From NCBI RefSeq assembly GCF_004114535.1, contig NZ_LBJC01000077.1:31056-95055 (forward strand): a DNA stretch of 64,000 bases. Direction: 5' to 3'. This DNA comes from Bradyrhizobium nanningense (lineage in GTDB: Bacteria > Pseudomonadota > Alphaproteobacteria > Rhizobiales > Xanthobacteraceae). The notes beneath the pieces are model-generated. The model had not been told where the DNA came from. It did no database searches and worked only from the letters and a program-made list of their open reading frames with translations. Position numbers and translations under genes: made by a program. Below are positions 17,829 through 26,470 of the stretch, one piece after another (the stretch's first letter is position 1; every line of letters begins with the position of its first letter).

Positions 17829-18590
17829 ATGGTTTTCATCGCCGGGCATCGCGGCGGACGCAATCTTTGGCCCGAGAACAGCCTGACAGGCTTCCGCAAC
17901 CTGTGCAAGGAGGGCGTCGACGCAGTCGAGTTCGATGTTCATCAGAGCACGGACGGCGGCGTTGTCGTGATCCATGATCCGCTGCTCGACCGCACCACAT
18001 TCGAGAGCGGGCCGGTCGGCGATCGGAGCCTGCGACAACTGACGGCAACACGTCTCCGCAATGCCGGCGATGAGTGCATTCCGACGCTGGACGAGGTGCT
18101 CGATGTGTTCAGCGAAACCACACTCGAGCTCCATATCGAGATCAAGACGGATGCGCTTGGCAATGCCTATTCGGGCCTCGAAGCGCGGCTGATCGAGCGG
18201 ATCAAACGCCGAGGCCTGGAACGGCGCACCGTCTTCACCTGCTTCGTGCCAGGCGTGGTCGAAACCTTGCGGCGGCTGTGGCCGGAGGCGCGGGTGCTCG
18301 TTTCGCTCGATCGCCGTTCGGCAGAGATGATGGGCGGAATAGAACCCGCGTTGGTTCAATTGGCCGCCATTCCCCGCTGCATCGTCGCGGTCGAAAAATC
18401 GCTCCTGGGGCTTGCGTTCCCGCTTGCCCTCAATCTGCTCGGCTCCGACCGTCTCGGCGCATGGGTCACCAACGAGCCGGAGGATCTCGCCTACTGGCTT
18501 GCCCAAAAGGTGCGGCAGATCACGACCGATCGGCCGGATCTCGCCGTGAGCATTCGCCGCCAGCTCGAAACGATGCCGGCCCGCCCATGA
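17829..18590 (+). CDS. Glycerophosphodiester phosphodiesterase (UgpQ-like)
   Basis: A 253-residue GDPD-family TIM-barrel. The N-terminal metal/catalytic motif AGHRGGRNLWPENSL contains the HRG histidine and the PEN glutamate. The second catalytic histidine is in VVVIHDPLLDRTT, and ELHIEIKTD gives the metal-binding acidic pair. The enzyme splits glycerophosphodiesters into sn-glycerol 3-phosphate and an alcohol. No signal peptide is seen, so it acts in the cytoplasm on imported substrate. I chose ATG 17829 over the TTG at 17823. Its stop overlaps the next start. Confidence 0.9.
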   Translation: MVFIAGHRGGRNLWPENSLTGFRNLCKEGVDAVEFDVHQSTDGGVVVIHDPLLDRTTFESGPVGDRSLRQLTATRLRNAGDECIPTLDEVLDVFSETTLELHIEIKTDALGNAYSGLEARLIERIKRRGLERRTVFTCFVPGVVETLRRLWPEARVLVSLDRRSAEMMGGIEPALVQLAAIPRCIVAVEKSLLGLAFPLALNLLGSDRLGAWVTNEPEDLAYWLAQKVRQITTDRPDLAVSIRRQLETMPARP

Positions 18591-20116
18591 TTGCCCGCCG
18601 TCGCTTTCTCGCGGGATCGCTGGCGAGCGCTGCGCTCGCCGCGCCCGCCGGGTTCGTGCGGGGAGCGCCGGTGTCGTTCAGCGCGGATCCTTTCACGCTC
18701 GGCGTTGCCTCAGGGTGCCCGCGGGAGGATCGCGTTATCCTGTGGACCCGCCTTGCGCCGCAGCCGCACGACGGAGGCGGCATGACGAATGCACCGGTCG
18801 AGGTGGAATGGCAGATTGCCGAGGATGAGGCTTTCTCGTGCATCGCCTCCCACGGCATCGTGCGGACGAGCGCCGAGCTTGCGCATTCCGTGCATGCCGA
18901 GGCGACGGGGTTGCGGCCGGACCGCATCTATTGGTACCGCTTCCGCGCAGGTCCAGCGCTCAGCCCGGTCGGGCGCACGCGCACCGCGCCGGTCGGGTCG
19001 GCACGGCCTTTCCGCTTTGCTTTCGCATCGTGCCAGCAATACGAGCAGGGTTACTTCACCGCCTATCGCGATATGGCCACGCGCGATCTCGACCTCGTCG
19101 TGCATCTCGGTGACTACATCTATGAGAAATCCTGGGGATCGCGTCACGTCCGCCAGCACGGCGTCGGAATTCCGACGACGCTCGAGGAATTCCGCAACCG
19201 CTACGCGCTCTACAAGAGCGATCCCGATCTGCAGGCCGCGCACGCCGCCTTTCCCTGGCTTTCGGTCTGGGATGACCATGAGGTGATGGACGATTATGCC
19301 AATGATCGCTCCTACACCGTGCGCGATCCCGTCCAGTTCCTGAAGATCCGCGCGGCAGCCTATCAGGCCTATTACGAGCACATGCCGCTGCCGCCCTCGG
19401 CGCGCCCACGCGGCGCGGCTGCCACGATCTACGCGCACTATACCTTTGGCGACATGCTCGACGCGCTGCTGCTCGACGACCGGCAATACCGCTCGGCTTC
19501 GGCCTGCGTCGGAAGCGGGCGACCGACCTGGGTGGCCGACTGTGCAGGCCGGTCGGACGAAACGCGGACGATACTCGGCGACCAACAGGAGCAATGGCTC
19601 GATGCGCGCCTGCGCGACTGTCGCGGCCGCTGGACGATCGTCGCGCAGCAGACATTGATGGCGCAAGACAAACGCGAAGGGGACGACGGCGCGCGTTTCT
19701 GGATGGACGGCTGGGACGGCTATCCCAATGCCCGCCGCCGCCTCCTCGATTCGCTCGTGGCGTATCGCCGGCGCAATCCGATCGTGATCGGCGGCGATCG
19801 TCACGCCTTCTTTACCGCCGATCTGAAATATGATTTCGCCCGTCCGGATGGACCGACCATTGCGACCGAGTTCGTCGGCACGTCGATCACCTCGGACGGA
19901 CCGAGCGAAGCCAGCGTGCGCAAAGCGCTGGCGGAGAATCCGCATCTGCTCTATGCGCGGGGCGACAGGCGCGGCTATGCGACAGTCGAGCTCGACGCCC
20001 GGCATTGCACTGTGGGATTCGAGGCGCTCGACGATGTCAAGGATGCCGGAAGCGCAATGCGCCGGCTGGCGAGCTTCGTGGTCGAGGATGGTGTGCCGGG
20101 CGCGAAGGCCGCATGA
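18587..20116 (+). CDS. Alkaline phosphatase D / phosphodiesterase (PhoD family)
   Basis: A 509-residue PhoD-family enzyme. The N-terminus IARRRFLAGSLASAALA is a twin-arginine (Tat) signal, so the protein is exported folded. PhoD features include FRFAFASCQQYEQGYFTAY with the metal-binding cysteine, LVVHLGDYIYE, VWDDHEVMDDYAND and VIGGDRHAFF. The ATG overlaps the GDPD stop as ATGA. The family releases phosphate from monoesters and diesters in the periplasm using Ca/Fe. In this operon it probably removes phosphate or head groups before uptake. Confidence 0.9.
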   Translation: MIARRRFLAGSLASAALAAPAGFVRGAPVSFSADPFTLGVASGCPREDRVILWTRLAPQPHDGGGMTNAPVEVEWQIAEDEAFSCIASHGIVRTSAELAHSVHAEATGLRPDRIYWYRFRAGPALSPVGRTRTAPVGSARPFRFAFASCQQYEQGYFTAYRDMATRDLDLVVHLGDYIYEKSWGSRHVRQHGVGIPTTLEEFRNRYALYKSDPDLQAAHAAFPWLSVWDDHEVMDDYANDRSYTVRDPVQFLKIRAAAYQAYYEHMPLPPSARPRGAAATIYAHYTFGDMLDALLLDDRQYRSASACVGSGRPTWVADCAGRSDETRTILGDQQEQWLDARLRDCRGRWTIVAQQTLMAQDKREGDDGARFWMDGWDGYPNARRRLLDSLVAYRRRNPIVIGGDRHAFFTADLKYDFARPDGPTIATEFVGTSITSDGPSEASVRKALAENPHLLYARGDRRGYATVELDARHCTVGFEALDDVKDAGSAMRRLASFVVEDGVPGAKAA

Positions 20117-20213
20117 CGAGATCCGCGCGGCACAGATTTGACGACCAACGAAAGATCGCCTCAAATGCTTCGACATCCGACTGTGCCTTGAGGCCGCTGC
20201 GGGGGGGTGCGCC

Positions 20214-21161
20214 GTGACTGAACAAACCATCCTGCGGGTCGCCTGGCTCTACTACATGGAGAACCTGACCCAGGCCGAGATCGGCGAGCGGCTGGGGCTG
20301 ACCCGCGCCCGGGTCAACCGCATGCTGTCGGATGCCCGGCAGACCGGTATCGTCAACATCCGCCTCAACTCCGCCTTTGCCAGCTGCACGGAGCTGGAGC
20401 ACCGCTTGCGCCGGGAATGCGGTCTCGAGGACGCGGTCGTCATCCCGAGCCCGGAGAATCCGGAGCAGGTCGGCAGCCTGATTGGGATGGCAGCGGGAGC
20501 TTATCTGTCGAAATTCCTCGAACAGAAGCGGCCGCGTATCATCGGCATCGGCTGGGGCGCGACCTTGCGCGAGACCATCCGTTACGTCACGCCGGCGGAC
20601 TATCCCGACCTGTCCATCGTCTCCATGATGGGAGGCCTGTCGCGCGGCCTCGAGCTCAACACCTTCGAGATTGCCGGTGAGCTCGCACACCGGCTGCATG
20701 CCCAGTGCAGCTATCTGGCCGCGCCGATCTTCGTCAGCAGCCGGCGCTCGCGCGATACCTTTCTGGCTCAGGAGGTCTATCAGGAGGTGCTGAACAGCGT
20801 CGAGAAGATCGATCTGGCGCTGTTGAGCATGGGAGATCTGACACCGCGCTCGCTGCTGATGCGGCATGGGCTGCCGCCGGACGTTCGCGCCGAGCATCTG
20901 CGGGCGGCCGGCGCCGTCGGCGACGTCCTGGCGCAATTTCTCGACAAGGCCGGCCGGCCTATCGATCATAGCATCAACAGCCGCGCCATCGCGCTGCCGC
21001 TCGAGAAGCTGGCGCGCGTGCCGACGTCGATGCTGATCGCCGGGGGGCTCAACAAGGCGCCGATCATCGCCTCCGTGCTGCGGGGCCGGATCGGCAAGGT
21101 GCTGGTGACGGACGAGAACACCGCTGTCGCCGCGCTGAAACTGGTCGACAAGCAGAAATAG
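20214..21161 (+). CDS. SorC/DeoR-type sugar-binding transcriptional regulator
   Basis: A 315-residue SorC-family regulator. Residues 1-50 hold a winged helix-turn-helix (LTQAEIGERLGLTRARVNRML). The rest is a sugar-phosphate isomerase-like effector domain with GIGWGATLRETIRYV. The start is GTG at 20214. Such proteins bind a phosphorylated sugar or polyol and control nearby catabolic genes. The matching tandem operators at 14464-14493 and 21241-21270 flank its neighbours, which supports direct control of the Ugp-like operon and of the dehydrogenase gene. Confidence 0.9.
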   Translation: MTEQTILRVAWLYYMENLTQAEIGERLGLTRARVNRMLSDARQTGIVNIRLNSAFASCTELEHRLRRECGLEDAVVIPSPENPEQVGSLIGMAAGAYLSKFLEQKRPRIIGIGWGATLRETIRYVTPADYPDLSIVSMMGGLSRGLELNTFEIAGELAHRLHAQCSYLAAPIFVSSRRSRDTFLAQEVYQEVLNSVEKIDLALLSMGDLTPRSLLMRHGLPPDVRAEHLRAAGAVGDVLAQFLDKAGRPIDHSINSRAIALPLEKLARVPTSMLIAGGLNKAPIIASVLRGRIGKVLVTDENTAVAALKLVDKQK

Positions 21162-21203
21162 CCGCAGTCCTGCCACGGAGAGGAGGTCCGCGCCTCGGTA
21201 CCG

Positions 21204-21217
21204 GGGCGCGAGCCCCA
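21204..21217 (+). other. GNRA-loop hairpin after the SorC gene
   Basis: GGGGC (21204-21208) and GCCCC (21213-21217) close a GCGA tetraloop, 42 bases after the SorC stop. No T-run follows. It may mark the 3' end of the transcript. Confidence 0.35.
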
Positions 21218-21240
21218 TGCGCGCCGAACGGCGTGCAAAA

Positions 21241-21270
21241 GCATTTGTCATAGCTAAATTACATATGTAA
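21241..21270 (+). promoter_or_regulatory. Tandem palindromic operator upstream of the alcohol dehydrogenase
   Basis: TTACATATGTAA (21259-21270) is a perfect 12-bp palindrome with the ACATATGT core at 21261-21268. GCATTTGT at 21241-21248 is a six-of-eight match to the core. The centres are exactly 20 bp apart, as in the copy at 14464-14493. TATAGGC follows at 21271-21277 and probably overlaps the -10 region, which suggests repression. Confidence 0.65.
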
Positions 21271-21307
21271 TATAGGCGAGACAATTGCTCAGAAGGATGG
21301 CGTCGAC

Positions 21308-22327
21308 ATGCGCGCTGCGGTGCTCCAGGACATTCGTGATATTCGTGTCCTCGATATTCCTGAGCCGAAGCCACTCGCGGAGGACGAGCTCATCGTTCGC
21401 GTCAAGGCCGTCGGTGTCTGCGGCAGCGATTTGCATTCCTATCTTGAGGGCGGAACAACCGGCCCGACGCAAGTCAGGCCGTTCGTGCTGGGCCATGAGT
21501 TCTCAGGTGTCCTCACGCCGGACTCGGCGCGCAAAGCGGGACTCTCGGCCGACGCGTTGGTGGCGGTCGATCCTTCCATTCCCTGCGGGCATTGCGAATG
21601 GTGCCACCGCGGTCACACCAATCTCTGCCCAAACGTGAAATTCCTGGGCTACGCGCCTCACAACGGCGCCATGGCCGAATTCGTCTGCGTGCCCCGATCC
21701 GCCGTGCATGTGGTGCCTGATAGCATCGATCCGGAGGGTGCTGCGATCCTGGAAACGCTTGGCGTCGCGATCCATGCGATGGATCTGGCGCGCCCGCGGC
21801 TTCTGGAAAGCGTGGCGGTGCTGGGCTGCGGGCCGGTGGGATTGCTGCTCGTGCAATTGGCGCGGCTCGCGGGGACCGGAAAGATCATCGCAATCGACCC
21901 GGTCGAGCAGCGCACGGCGCTGGCCTGCGATCTCGGTGCGGACGTGGCATGCCGCAGCTATGCCGAGGTCGGGGCGGCCACCGAAGGCCGCGGCGTCGAT
22001 CTGGTGATCGAGGCAACCGACTCCTCACACGGCTTCGAGCATGCGGCGCGCTGCGCCCGTATCGGCGGCCGGGTCGTCCTCGTCGGCATCCCCGAGAATA
22101 ATCACTATATCCTGAGCGGCGCCGAGTCGCGCCGGAAGGGCCTGTCGATCAAGTTTTCACGGCGCATGCCAGAGGTCTATCCGCGGGCGATCGCCCTGAC
22201 GCAGTCGGGGAAGATCAAGCTGGCGCCGCTGGCCACGCATCGCTTCTCGCTTGACCAGACGCCTGCCGCGTTCGAGCAGCAGGTTGCGCGGCGCGACGGC
22301 ATCATCAAGGCGATCATCTGCCCGTAG
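21308..22327 (+). CDS. Zinc-binding alcohol dehydrogenase, probable polyol/sugar dehydrogenase
   Basis: A 339-residue medium-chain dehydrogenase. Catalytic zinc residues are in GVCGSDLHSY and GHEFSG. The structural zinc Cys cluster is CGHCEWCHRGHTNLC. The nucleotide motif is VLGCGPVGLLLVQLA, and the acidic residue at the end of the second strand (AIDP) favours NAD. This class includes sorbitol, xylitol and L-threonine dehydrogenases. Its promoter has the same tandem operator as the Ugp-like operon, so it should oxidise a polyol released by that pathway. Confidence 0.9.
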   Translation: MRAAVLQDIRDIRVLDIPEPKPLAEDELIVRVKAVGVCGSDLHSYLEGGTTGPTQVRPFVLGHEFSGVLTPDSARKAGLSADALVAVDPSIPCGHCEWCHRGHTNLCPNVKFLGYAPHNGAMAEFVCVPRSAVHVVPDSIDPEGAAILETLGVAIHAMDLARPRLLESVAVLGCGPVGLLLVQLARLAGTGKIIAIDPVEQRTALACDLGADVACRSYAEVGAATEGRGVDLVIEATDSSHGFEHAARCARIGGRVVLVGIPENNHYILSGAESRRKGLSIKFSRRMPEVYPRAIALTQSGKIKLAPLATHRFSLDQTPAAFEQQVARRDGIIKAIICP

Positions 22328-22392
22328 GTCGAGCGCCATCTCGCCAAGAGCCTGGGGCAACGGAAGCAGGCATTGAAGCAGGGCCGGTGGTG

Positions 22393-22782
22393 ATGGCGAA
22401 ATCGTCGAAGCTGGTCGTTGCCCGAAAGGGGCGCGTGCTGATGGTAAGACGCAGGCGCGACGGACTCTGGATGTTTCCAGGTGGCCGAAGGCGGGCAGGC
22501 GAGAGCGCCAGAAGCTGCCTGCGTCGCGAGATCAAGGAGGAGCTTCCCAAGCTGAAGCTCGGGCCGTTGAAACTCTGGAAGAAAGTGAAAGCGAGGAAGA
22601 GTCGAACCGGCCGGCGGATGAGCGATGCGATTTTCGTGGCCAAGAAAGTCTCGGGGAGGCTGAAGGTCGGCGACAAGAAGGAAATCGATCGAGCAATCTG
22701 GCGCAAGCCGCGCGGCGCCAGACTGACGCCGACTTCGCGCTACATCCGCGATAAGCTGTTTCCCAGGCGAGGTCGCCGCTAG
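22393..22782 (+). CDS. NUDIX hydrolase
   Basis: A small protein of about 129 residues. The Nudix box is GRRRAGESARSCLRREIKEE, fitting G-x5-E-x7-R-E-U-x-E-E; the usual final GU is replaced by LP. The N-terminus is basic. Nudix enzymes cleave nucleoside diphosphates linked to another group, and substrate cannot be read from this sequence. ATG 22393 follows a GTG-GTG pair that could be used instead. It is the last plus-strand gene before the convergent phosphoesterase gene. Confidence 0.8.
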   Translation: MAKSSKLVVARKGRVLMVRRRRDGLWMFPGGRRRAGESARSCLRREIKEELPKLKLGPLKLWKKVKARKSRTGRRMSDAIFVAKKVSGRLKVGDKKEIDRAIWRKPRGARLTPTSRYIRDKLFPRRGRR

Positions 22783-22846
22783 GTCGCTTCAAACGGTTCC
22801 TTCAGCTCAAGGATCGCCCGTCAAGCTGGTCTGAGACTGCTCGTCA

Positions 22847-24463
22847 TTACAGCGCCTGGCGCAGGAGAGCGAGCAACTCCTCGTGGATCAATCCGTTGGA
22901 GGCGATCTTGTCGAGATCGTCGTTGCGGCACGGGCGCCCGGTCAGCGTCGTGACCTGCCCGCCGCCGGCCCACACCATCGGCATCGCGGCCGCGTGCGAG
23001 ACGATGTCGGCCTTCAGTGAAACGAAACCGTCTAGACGTCCCGAGGCGACCATCGCCGTCTCGAGGGCGCCGGAGACGACAATACGCACGCCGCGCACCA
23101 CTCTGCCGAGCAGTTCAATGACGCGCGTAGTCCGCCGGACCTCCTCGGGCGAGAAATGCGAGGTCAGAATCACCGAAAGGACCGCGTCCGACAGCGAGCG
23201 CGTCGTCGAGACGCATGCCGGCACGCCATCGATCGTCGCGCCGTCCCCAGCGAGATAGCGTGCCGTCAGTCCGATCTTGGGCGCGTTGATCAGGCCAAGC
23301 CTCGTCTCACCGCCGACCTCGTAGGCGACCGTCACGGAAAACCACGGCAACCCCCGCGCGTAGTTGATCGTGCCGTCGAGCGGATCGATGATCCAGCGCG
23401 CGCCGTTATCCCCGGGGCTCGCGCCGCTCTCTTCCGCCAGGATGCCGGCACCCGGCGTCAGCGCCTTCAAACCCGCGACGACGATAGCCTCTGAGGCGAG
23501 ATCCGCCTCGGTGACGATGTCGAGATGGTCCTTGCGCTCGGTGCGCAGCGGCGTGGTTTGCATCGCGACCAGTTTGGCTGCAGCCTCATTGACGACGGCG
23601 CCGGCGCGGACGAGCAGGGTCGGAAGACCGTTGTCTCGATCCTTTCCCGGATGGTCCTGGTCGGTCGCGATCTCGAACGGAGGCCCGTAGTCTCCGACCG
23701 GAACGAGGTGACTGCTGATGCCCATGTCCGGCCGCCAAACGTGCAACGCAAGCCCCGGCGGCTCCATGATGAAGCGGTTGCCGCGACCGGGCCGAAGGTC
23801 GAGCGCGACCTGGTGCGCCGTGCTTGGCGCCACATAGCCCACGGTGCCCGCGTAGCGCGCTGTGATCAAGCGGTGATAGTGGCCGCACAGGACGCGTTCG
23901 ATTTCGGGATGGTCTTTGATGATTGCGTCGAGCGCGTCGGCCCCGAGGAGGCGCAGATCGTCCATTCCGTCGGCCCCGACCAGGAACGGCGGGTGATGAA
24001 TGACGACGACCGTCGGCTTGCCCCGCCCGGCCGCGAGCGCGTCGCGCAGCCATTGTTGCCGGGCCGCGCAGAAGGTTCCGTGGATACTTCCAGTCTCGAG
24101 GCTGTCGAGGAAGACGAGACGCAGCGGAAAATCGTCCACAACGAAGTTGATGAATCCGTCGGGCGGAAGATAGCGGTGGTGCGGGCCGAGCGAAGAGACC
24201 AGTTGCTCGCGCCGGTCGTGGTTGCCGGGAATGACGAATACCGGCATCGGCAACCTTGCCAGGCCAGCGGCGACGACCTCGTATTCCTCTTCGAGCCCGC
24301 AATCCGTCAGATCGCCGCTGACCACGACGCAGTCGGGCCGCAGGTCGAGGCTCAGCACGGCGTCGATCGCATTCTGAAACATCGCGTTGGTGTCAACGTC
24401 GCTGTAAGCGAGCTTGCCTGGGGGGCGGACGTGCAGATCGCTCAGCTGGGCAATGGTGAACAC
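22847..24463 (-). CDS. Metallophosphoesterase fused to inositol monophosphatase-like domain
   Basis: A 538-residue two-domain protein. Residues 1 to about 255 are a class III calcineurin-like phosphoesterase (CpdA/GpdQ type) with SDLH (Asp9, His11), GDLTD (Asp51), GNHDR (Asn81, His82), HHPP (156-159) and GHYH (194-197). Residues 285-538 are an inositol monophosphatase-family domain with the metal motif IDPLDGTINY (Asp360, Asp363) and Glu344/345; its C-terminal Asp site lies in SLKADIVSHAAA. Both sites look intact. GpdQ-type enzymes cleave glycerophosphodiesters, and IMPases remove phosphate from inositol or sugar monophosphates. A two-step cleavage in one polypeptide is therefore plausible. 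A broken ABC binding-protein gene lies just upstream on the same strand. Confidence 0.9.
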   Translation of the reverse strand: MFTIAQLSDLHVRPPGKLAYSDVDTNAMFQNAIDAVLSLDLRPDCVVVSGDLTDCGLEEEYEVVAAGLARLPMPVFVIPGNHDRREQLVSSLGPHHRYLPPDGFINFVVDDFPLRLVFLDSLETGSIHGTFCAARQQWLRDALAAGRGKPTVVVIHHPPFLVGADGMDDLRLLGADALDAIIKDHPEIERVLCGHYHRLITARYAGTVGYVAPSTAHQVALDLRPGRGNRFIMEPPGLALHVWRPDMGISSHLVPVGDYGPPFEIATDQDHPGKDRDNGLPTLLVRAGAVVNEAAAKLVAMQTTPLRTERKDHLDIVTEADLASEAIVVAGLKALTPGAGILAEESGASPGDNGARWIIDPLDGTINYARGLPWFSVTVAYEVGGETRLGLINAPKIGLTARYLAGDGATIDGVPACVSTTRSLSDAVLSVILTSHFSPEEVRRTTRVIELLGRVVRGVRIVVSGALETAMVASGRLDGFVSLKADIVSHAAAMPMVWAGGGQVTTLTGRPCRNDDLDKIASNGLIHEELLALLRQAL

Positions 24464-24536
24464 AGAATTTCCGCCTTCCGAACAGAAGAGTTGCGGCCCT
24501 CATCCGGCCGCTCGCCGCAATTGATTGCCATACCTC

Positions 24537-24884
24537 CTACGAGCTCTTCATCAAGGCATTGCTTTCCTTGACCATGCGATCGAGCCCGGCCTCGACGGGC
24601 GTCTCGCCGCGCATGACGGCATGGATGATCTCGCGCTGGGTACGCCAGATCTTTACAGACTGTCCGCCCGGATAGCCTTGCCAGGGCTTCGCGCGCTCGA
24701 TCTGCTGCGACACGGTGCGGAAGTTCGGGTTCTTGTCATAGAACGGCGCCAGGAATTCGGGCCCCGAGGCGCGCAAATTGGTCGGCATGTAGCCCGTGGT
24801 CTCGACAACGATCTTCTGCGCTTCCGGACCGCTCACGAACTTCAGAAACTCCCAGGCGGCCCGCCCACAGCTGCGGCGCGGCAC
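24537..24884 (-). pseudogene. C-terminal remnant of an ABC transporter substrate-binding protein
   Basis: The last roughly 105 residues, from AAWEFLKFVSGPEAQ to the KSS end, match the C-terminal lobe of family 1 binding proteins (compare PTNLRAS and KPWQGYPG). The N-terminal roughly 300 residues are missing: upstream of about 24870 the frame loses similarity and the DNA becomes AT-rich. It precedes the phosphoesterase/IMPase fusion on the same strand by 73 bases. That minus-strand operon therefore once encoded a transporter, probably including an ATPase, that has been replaced by the accessory region. Confidence 0.8.
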
Positions 24885-24991
24885 GGCGGCCTTGCTGTAC
24901 CTTCACGCCGAGGTGATCTAGAAATATATTTCCTGATACCCGGTCCAGTATCATAATAGGTCATCGTGGGGCGTGGGTCAGGGGGACTCCA

Positions 24992-25360
24992 ATGCACCGG
25001 TTTGTTTCCAAGGCCAACGTAGATCATTTTATCAACCTACTAAATGGCAGCGATCTCACGGCCGACCAGCGAGCGAACATCACCAAGCTATTGATCGATG
25101 AGCTCGATAAGCTCGCGCATGATCTTGAGCACCTCGAATTTGCCGAGAGAAAAGTGGCAGACGGGCGTGACCAGGTGAACCGTGTCAGAGACAAGCGAAA
25201 TAGTCATCCCTTCGGCACCACGGAGCGCGAACAGGCCGAACGGCTCCTAGTAAGCTGCGAAAACTTGCAAACGACGCTTGAGGATTTTTGCCATCACCTG
25301 CGCACAAAGGTCTACAACTCGCCGGGCAAAACTATTTCTACAGCTCCACGGCAAACCTGA
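24992..25360 (+). CDS. Small hypothetical helical protein
   Basis: A 122-residue protein, charged and predicted helical. I recognise no enzyme motif. The N-terminal pattern (FINLLNGS, then ADQRANITKLL) resembles the N-terminal helical hairpin of the small protein at 26832 and of the PAS protein at 39133. The start ATG at 24992 follows GGGGGAC. Base composition here is clearly more AT-rich than the flanking operons, consistent with acquired DNA. Confidence 0.5.
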   Translation: MHRFVSKANVDHFINLLNGSDLTADQRANITKLLIDELDKLAHDLEHLEFAERKVADGRDQVNRVRDKRNSHPFGTTEREQAERLLVSCENLQTTLEDFCHHLRTKVYNSPGKTISTAPRQT

Positions 25361-25453
25361 TATATTGATTTGATCACTGGCCAGGCTCTGCCCGTAGGCG
25401 TCAGTGGCAGAGAGACCGATCGCGCTCCCGCCTGCAAAGAAGGGGAGCGTGCC

Positions 25454-25744
25454 ATGTGGCAATCCGCAACAACGGCACCGTTTGATCGTGATCTGCAATT
25501 AGCGGTCATCGACAGCACCGGTGAACACGCGCTCGTATTCCCCTGTCGGAGAGTGCTTCGTGGTTGGATAAACTCGCAGACAGGTTCACCGGTCCATGTA
25601 TTCCCGACACATTGGCGCGAGTGGGATGGCCGTATAGAGGAAGCACCGATTGGCGAGCCAGAGCAGGAACGGTTAGCCATTGTCGAAGAGTACGCGGACG
25701 ATCAGCGAGCGATCATCAAGAAGGATCGTGATGGTTTCAATTAG
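25454..25744 (+). CDS. Small conserved hypothetical protein
   Basis: A 96-residue protein starting MWQSATTAPFDRDLQLAV with a central FPCRRVLRGWI and the sequence PTHWREW. I know short proteins of this kind (PFDRDL...THWREW) from rhizobial genomes, without an assigned function. ATG 25454 is preceded by GGGGAGCG. The acidic tail (residues 75-92) is less conserved in type. Confidence 0.6.
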   Translation: MWQSATTAPFDRDLQLAVIDSTGEHALVFPCRRVLRGWINSQTGSPVHVFPTHWREWDGRIEEAPIGEPEQERLAIVEEYADDQRAIIKKDRDGFN

Positions 25745-25919
25745 CCAGCTCCGCCCCGCGAAAATGCGTAGACCGTGAAAAAAATTTGCGGCACGCCAAG
25801 TTCTACCGTCTGGACTGGCCGTGAGTTCTGCTCGTGGCCCTTAGCGGCCCATGCCGGTGGTTGGCCCGACCGACAGCTCGTGTGGGCACAGCGGACACGC
25901 AAGGTAGGCTGCTAGCAGC

Positions 25920-26470
25920 TCACAGCCCCCGCTCCATCGCCGGATGACTCCGGTTCTTCACCTTGACCCAGTGCTTCTGCCGCCCTCCACGGTACGGCTG
26001 GTCCCGGTGCTTGGAGACCCGCCCCTCCAGCCCCATCCGGCAGGCGGCCGGAAAGAGATCGGCGCGATGTCGCCGGTCTCGAACGGCGCCACGAAGATGC
26101 CGTCCGCGCACCGCGCCAGCAGCCGATCCAGCTCGGTCTTGCGCAGGTGCAGCGGCAGGTCTCGCAGGTCGTCACCGCCCATGGCGAGAACGTCGAAGGT
26201 GTACAGTTGTACCTCGTGGTCGTGCTTGCGGGAGTGCAGGGCATTGAAGTCAGAGACGCCGTCCACGCCGAGCACAACGGCCTCGCCGTCGATCACGAAC
26301 TGCTGGGTCCGGTTCTTGAGCGCCGCCTCGACGATCCACGGGAACCGTTTGCTCCAGTCGTGGCCGCCGCGCGTGATCAGACGCACGCGGTCGTGGTCCC
26401 GGATGTAGTCCGGGCCGGAAGGCACCGTCTTGGCCACGGTGGGCAGGCATAGCTCGAAGGTGCTGCACAT
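25920..26470 (-). pseudogene. Broken ATP-dependent DNA ligase (LigD-like adenylation domain)
   Basis: The N-terminal half reads as a ligase adenylation domain: GPDYI, DRVRLITRGGHDWSKRFP, then FVIDGEAV and YTFDVLA. The segment that should carry the K-x-D-G catalytic lysine is missing, because GPDYI runs directly into RDHDRVRL, which needs an in-frame deletion of about 14 codons. A one-base deletion near 26061 shifts the frame; the rest (DLFPAACRMGLEGRVSKHR, then KVKNRSHPAMERGL) continues in another frame to a stop at 25920. Two independent lesions make a functional ligase very unlikely. Confidence 0.75.
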
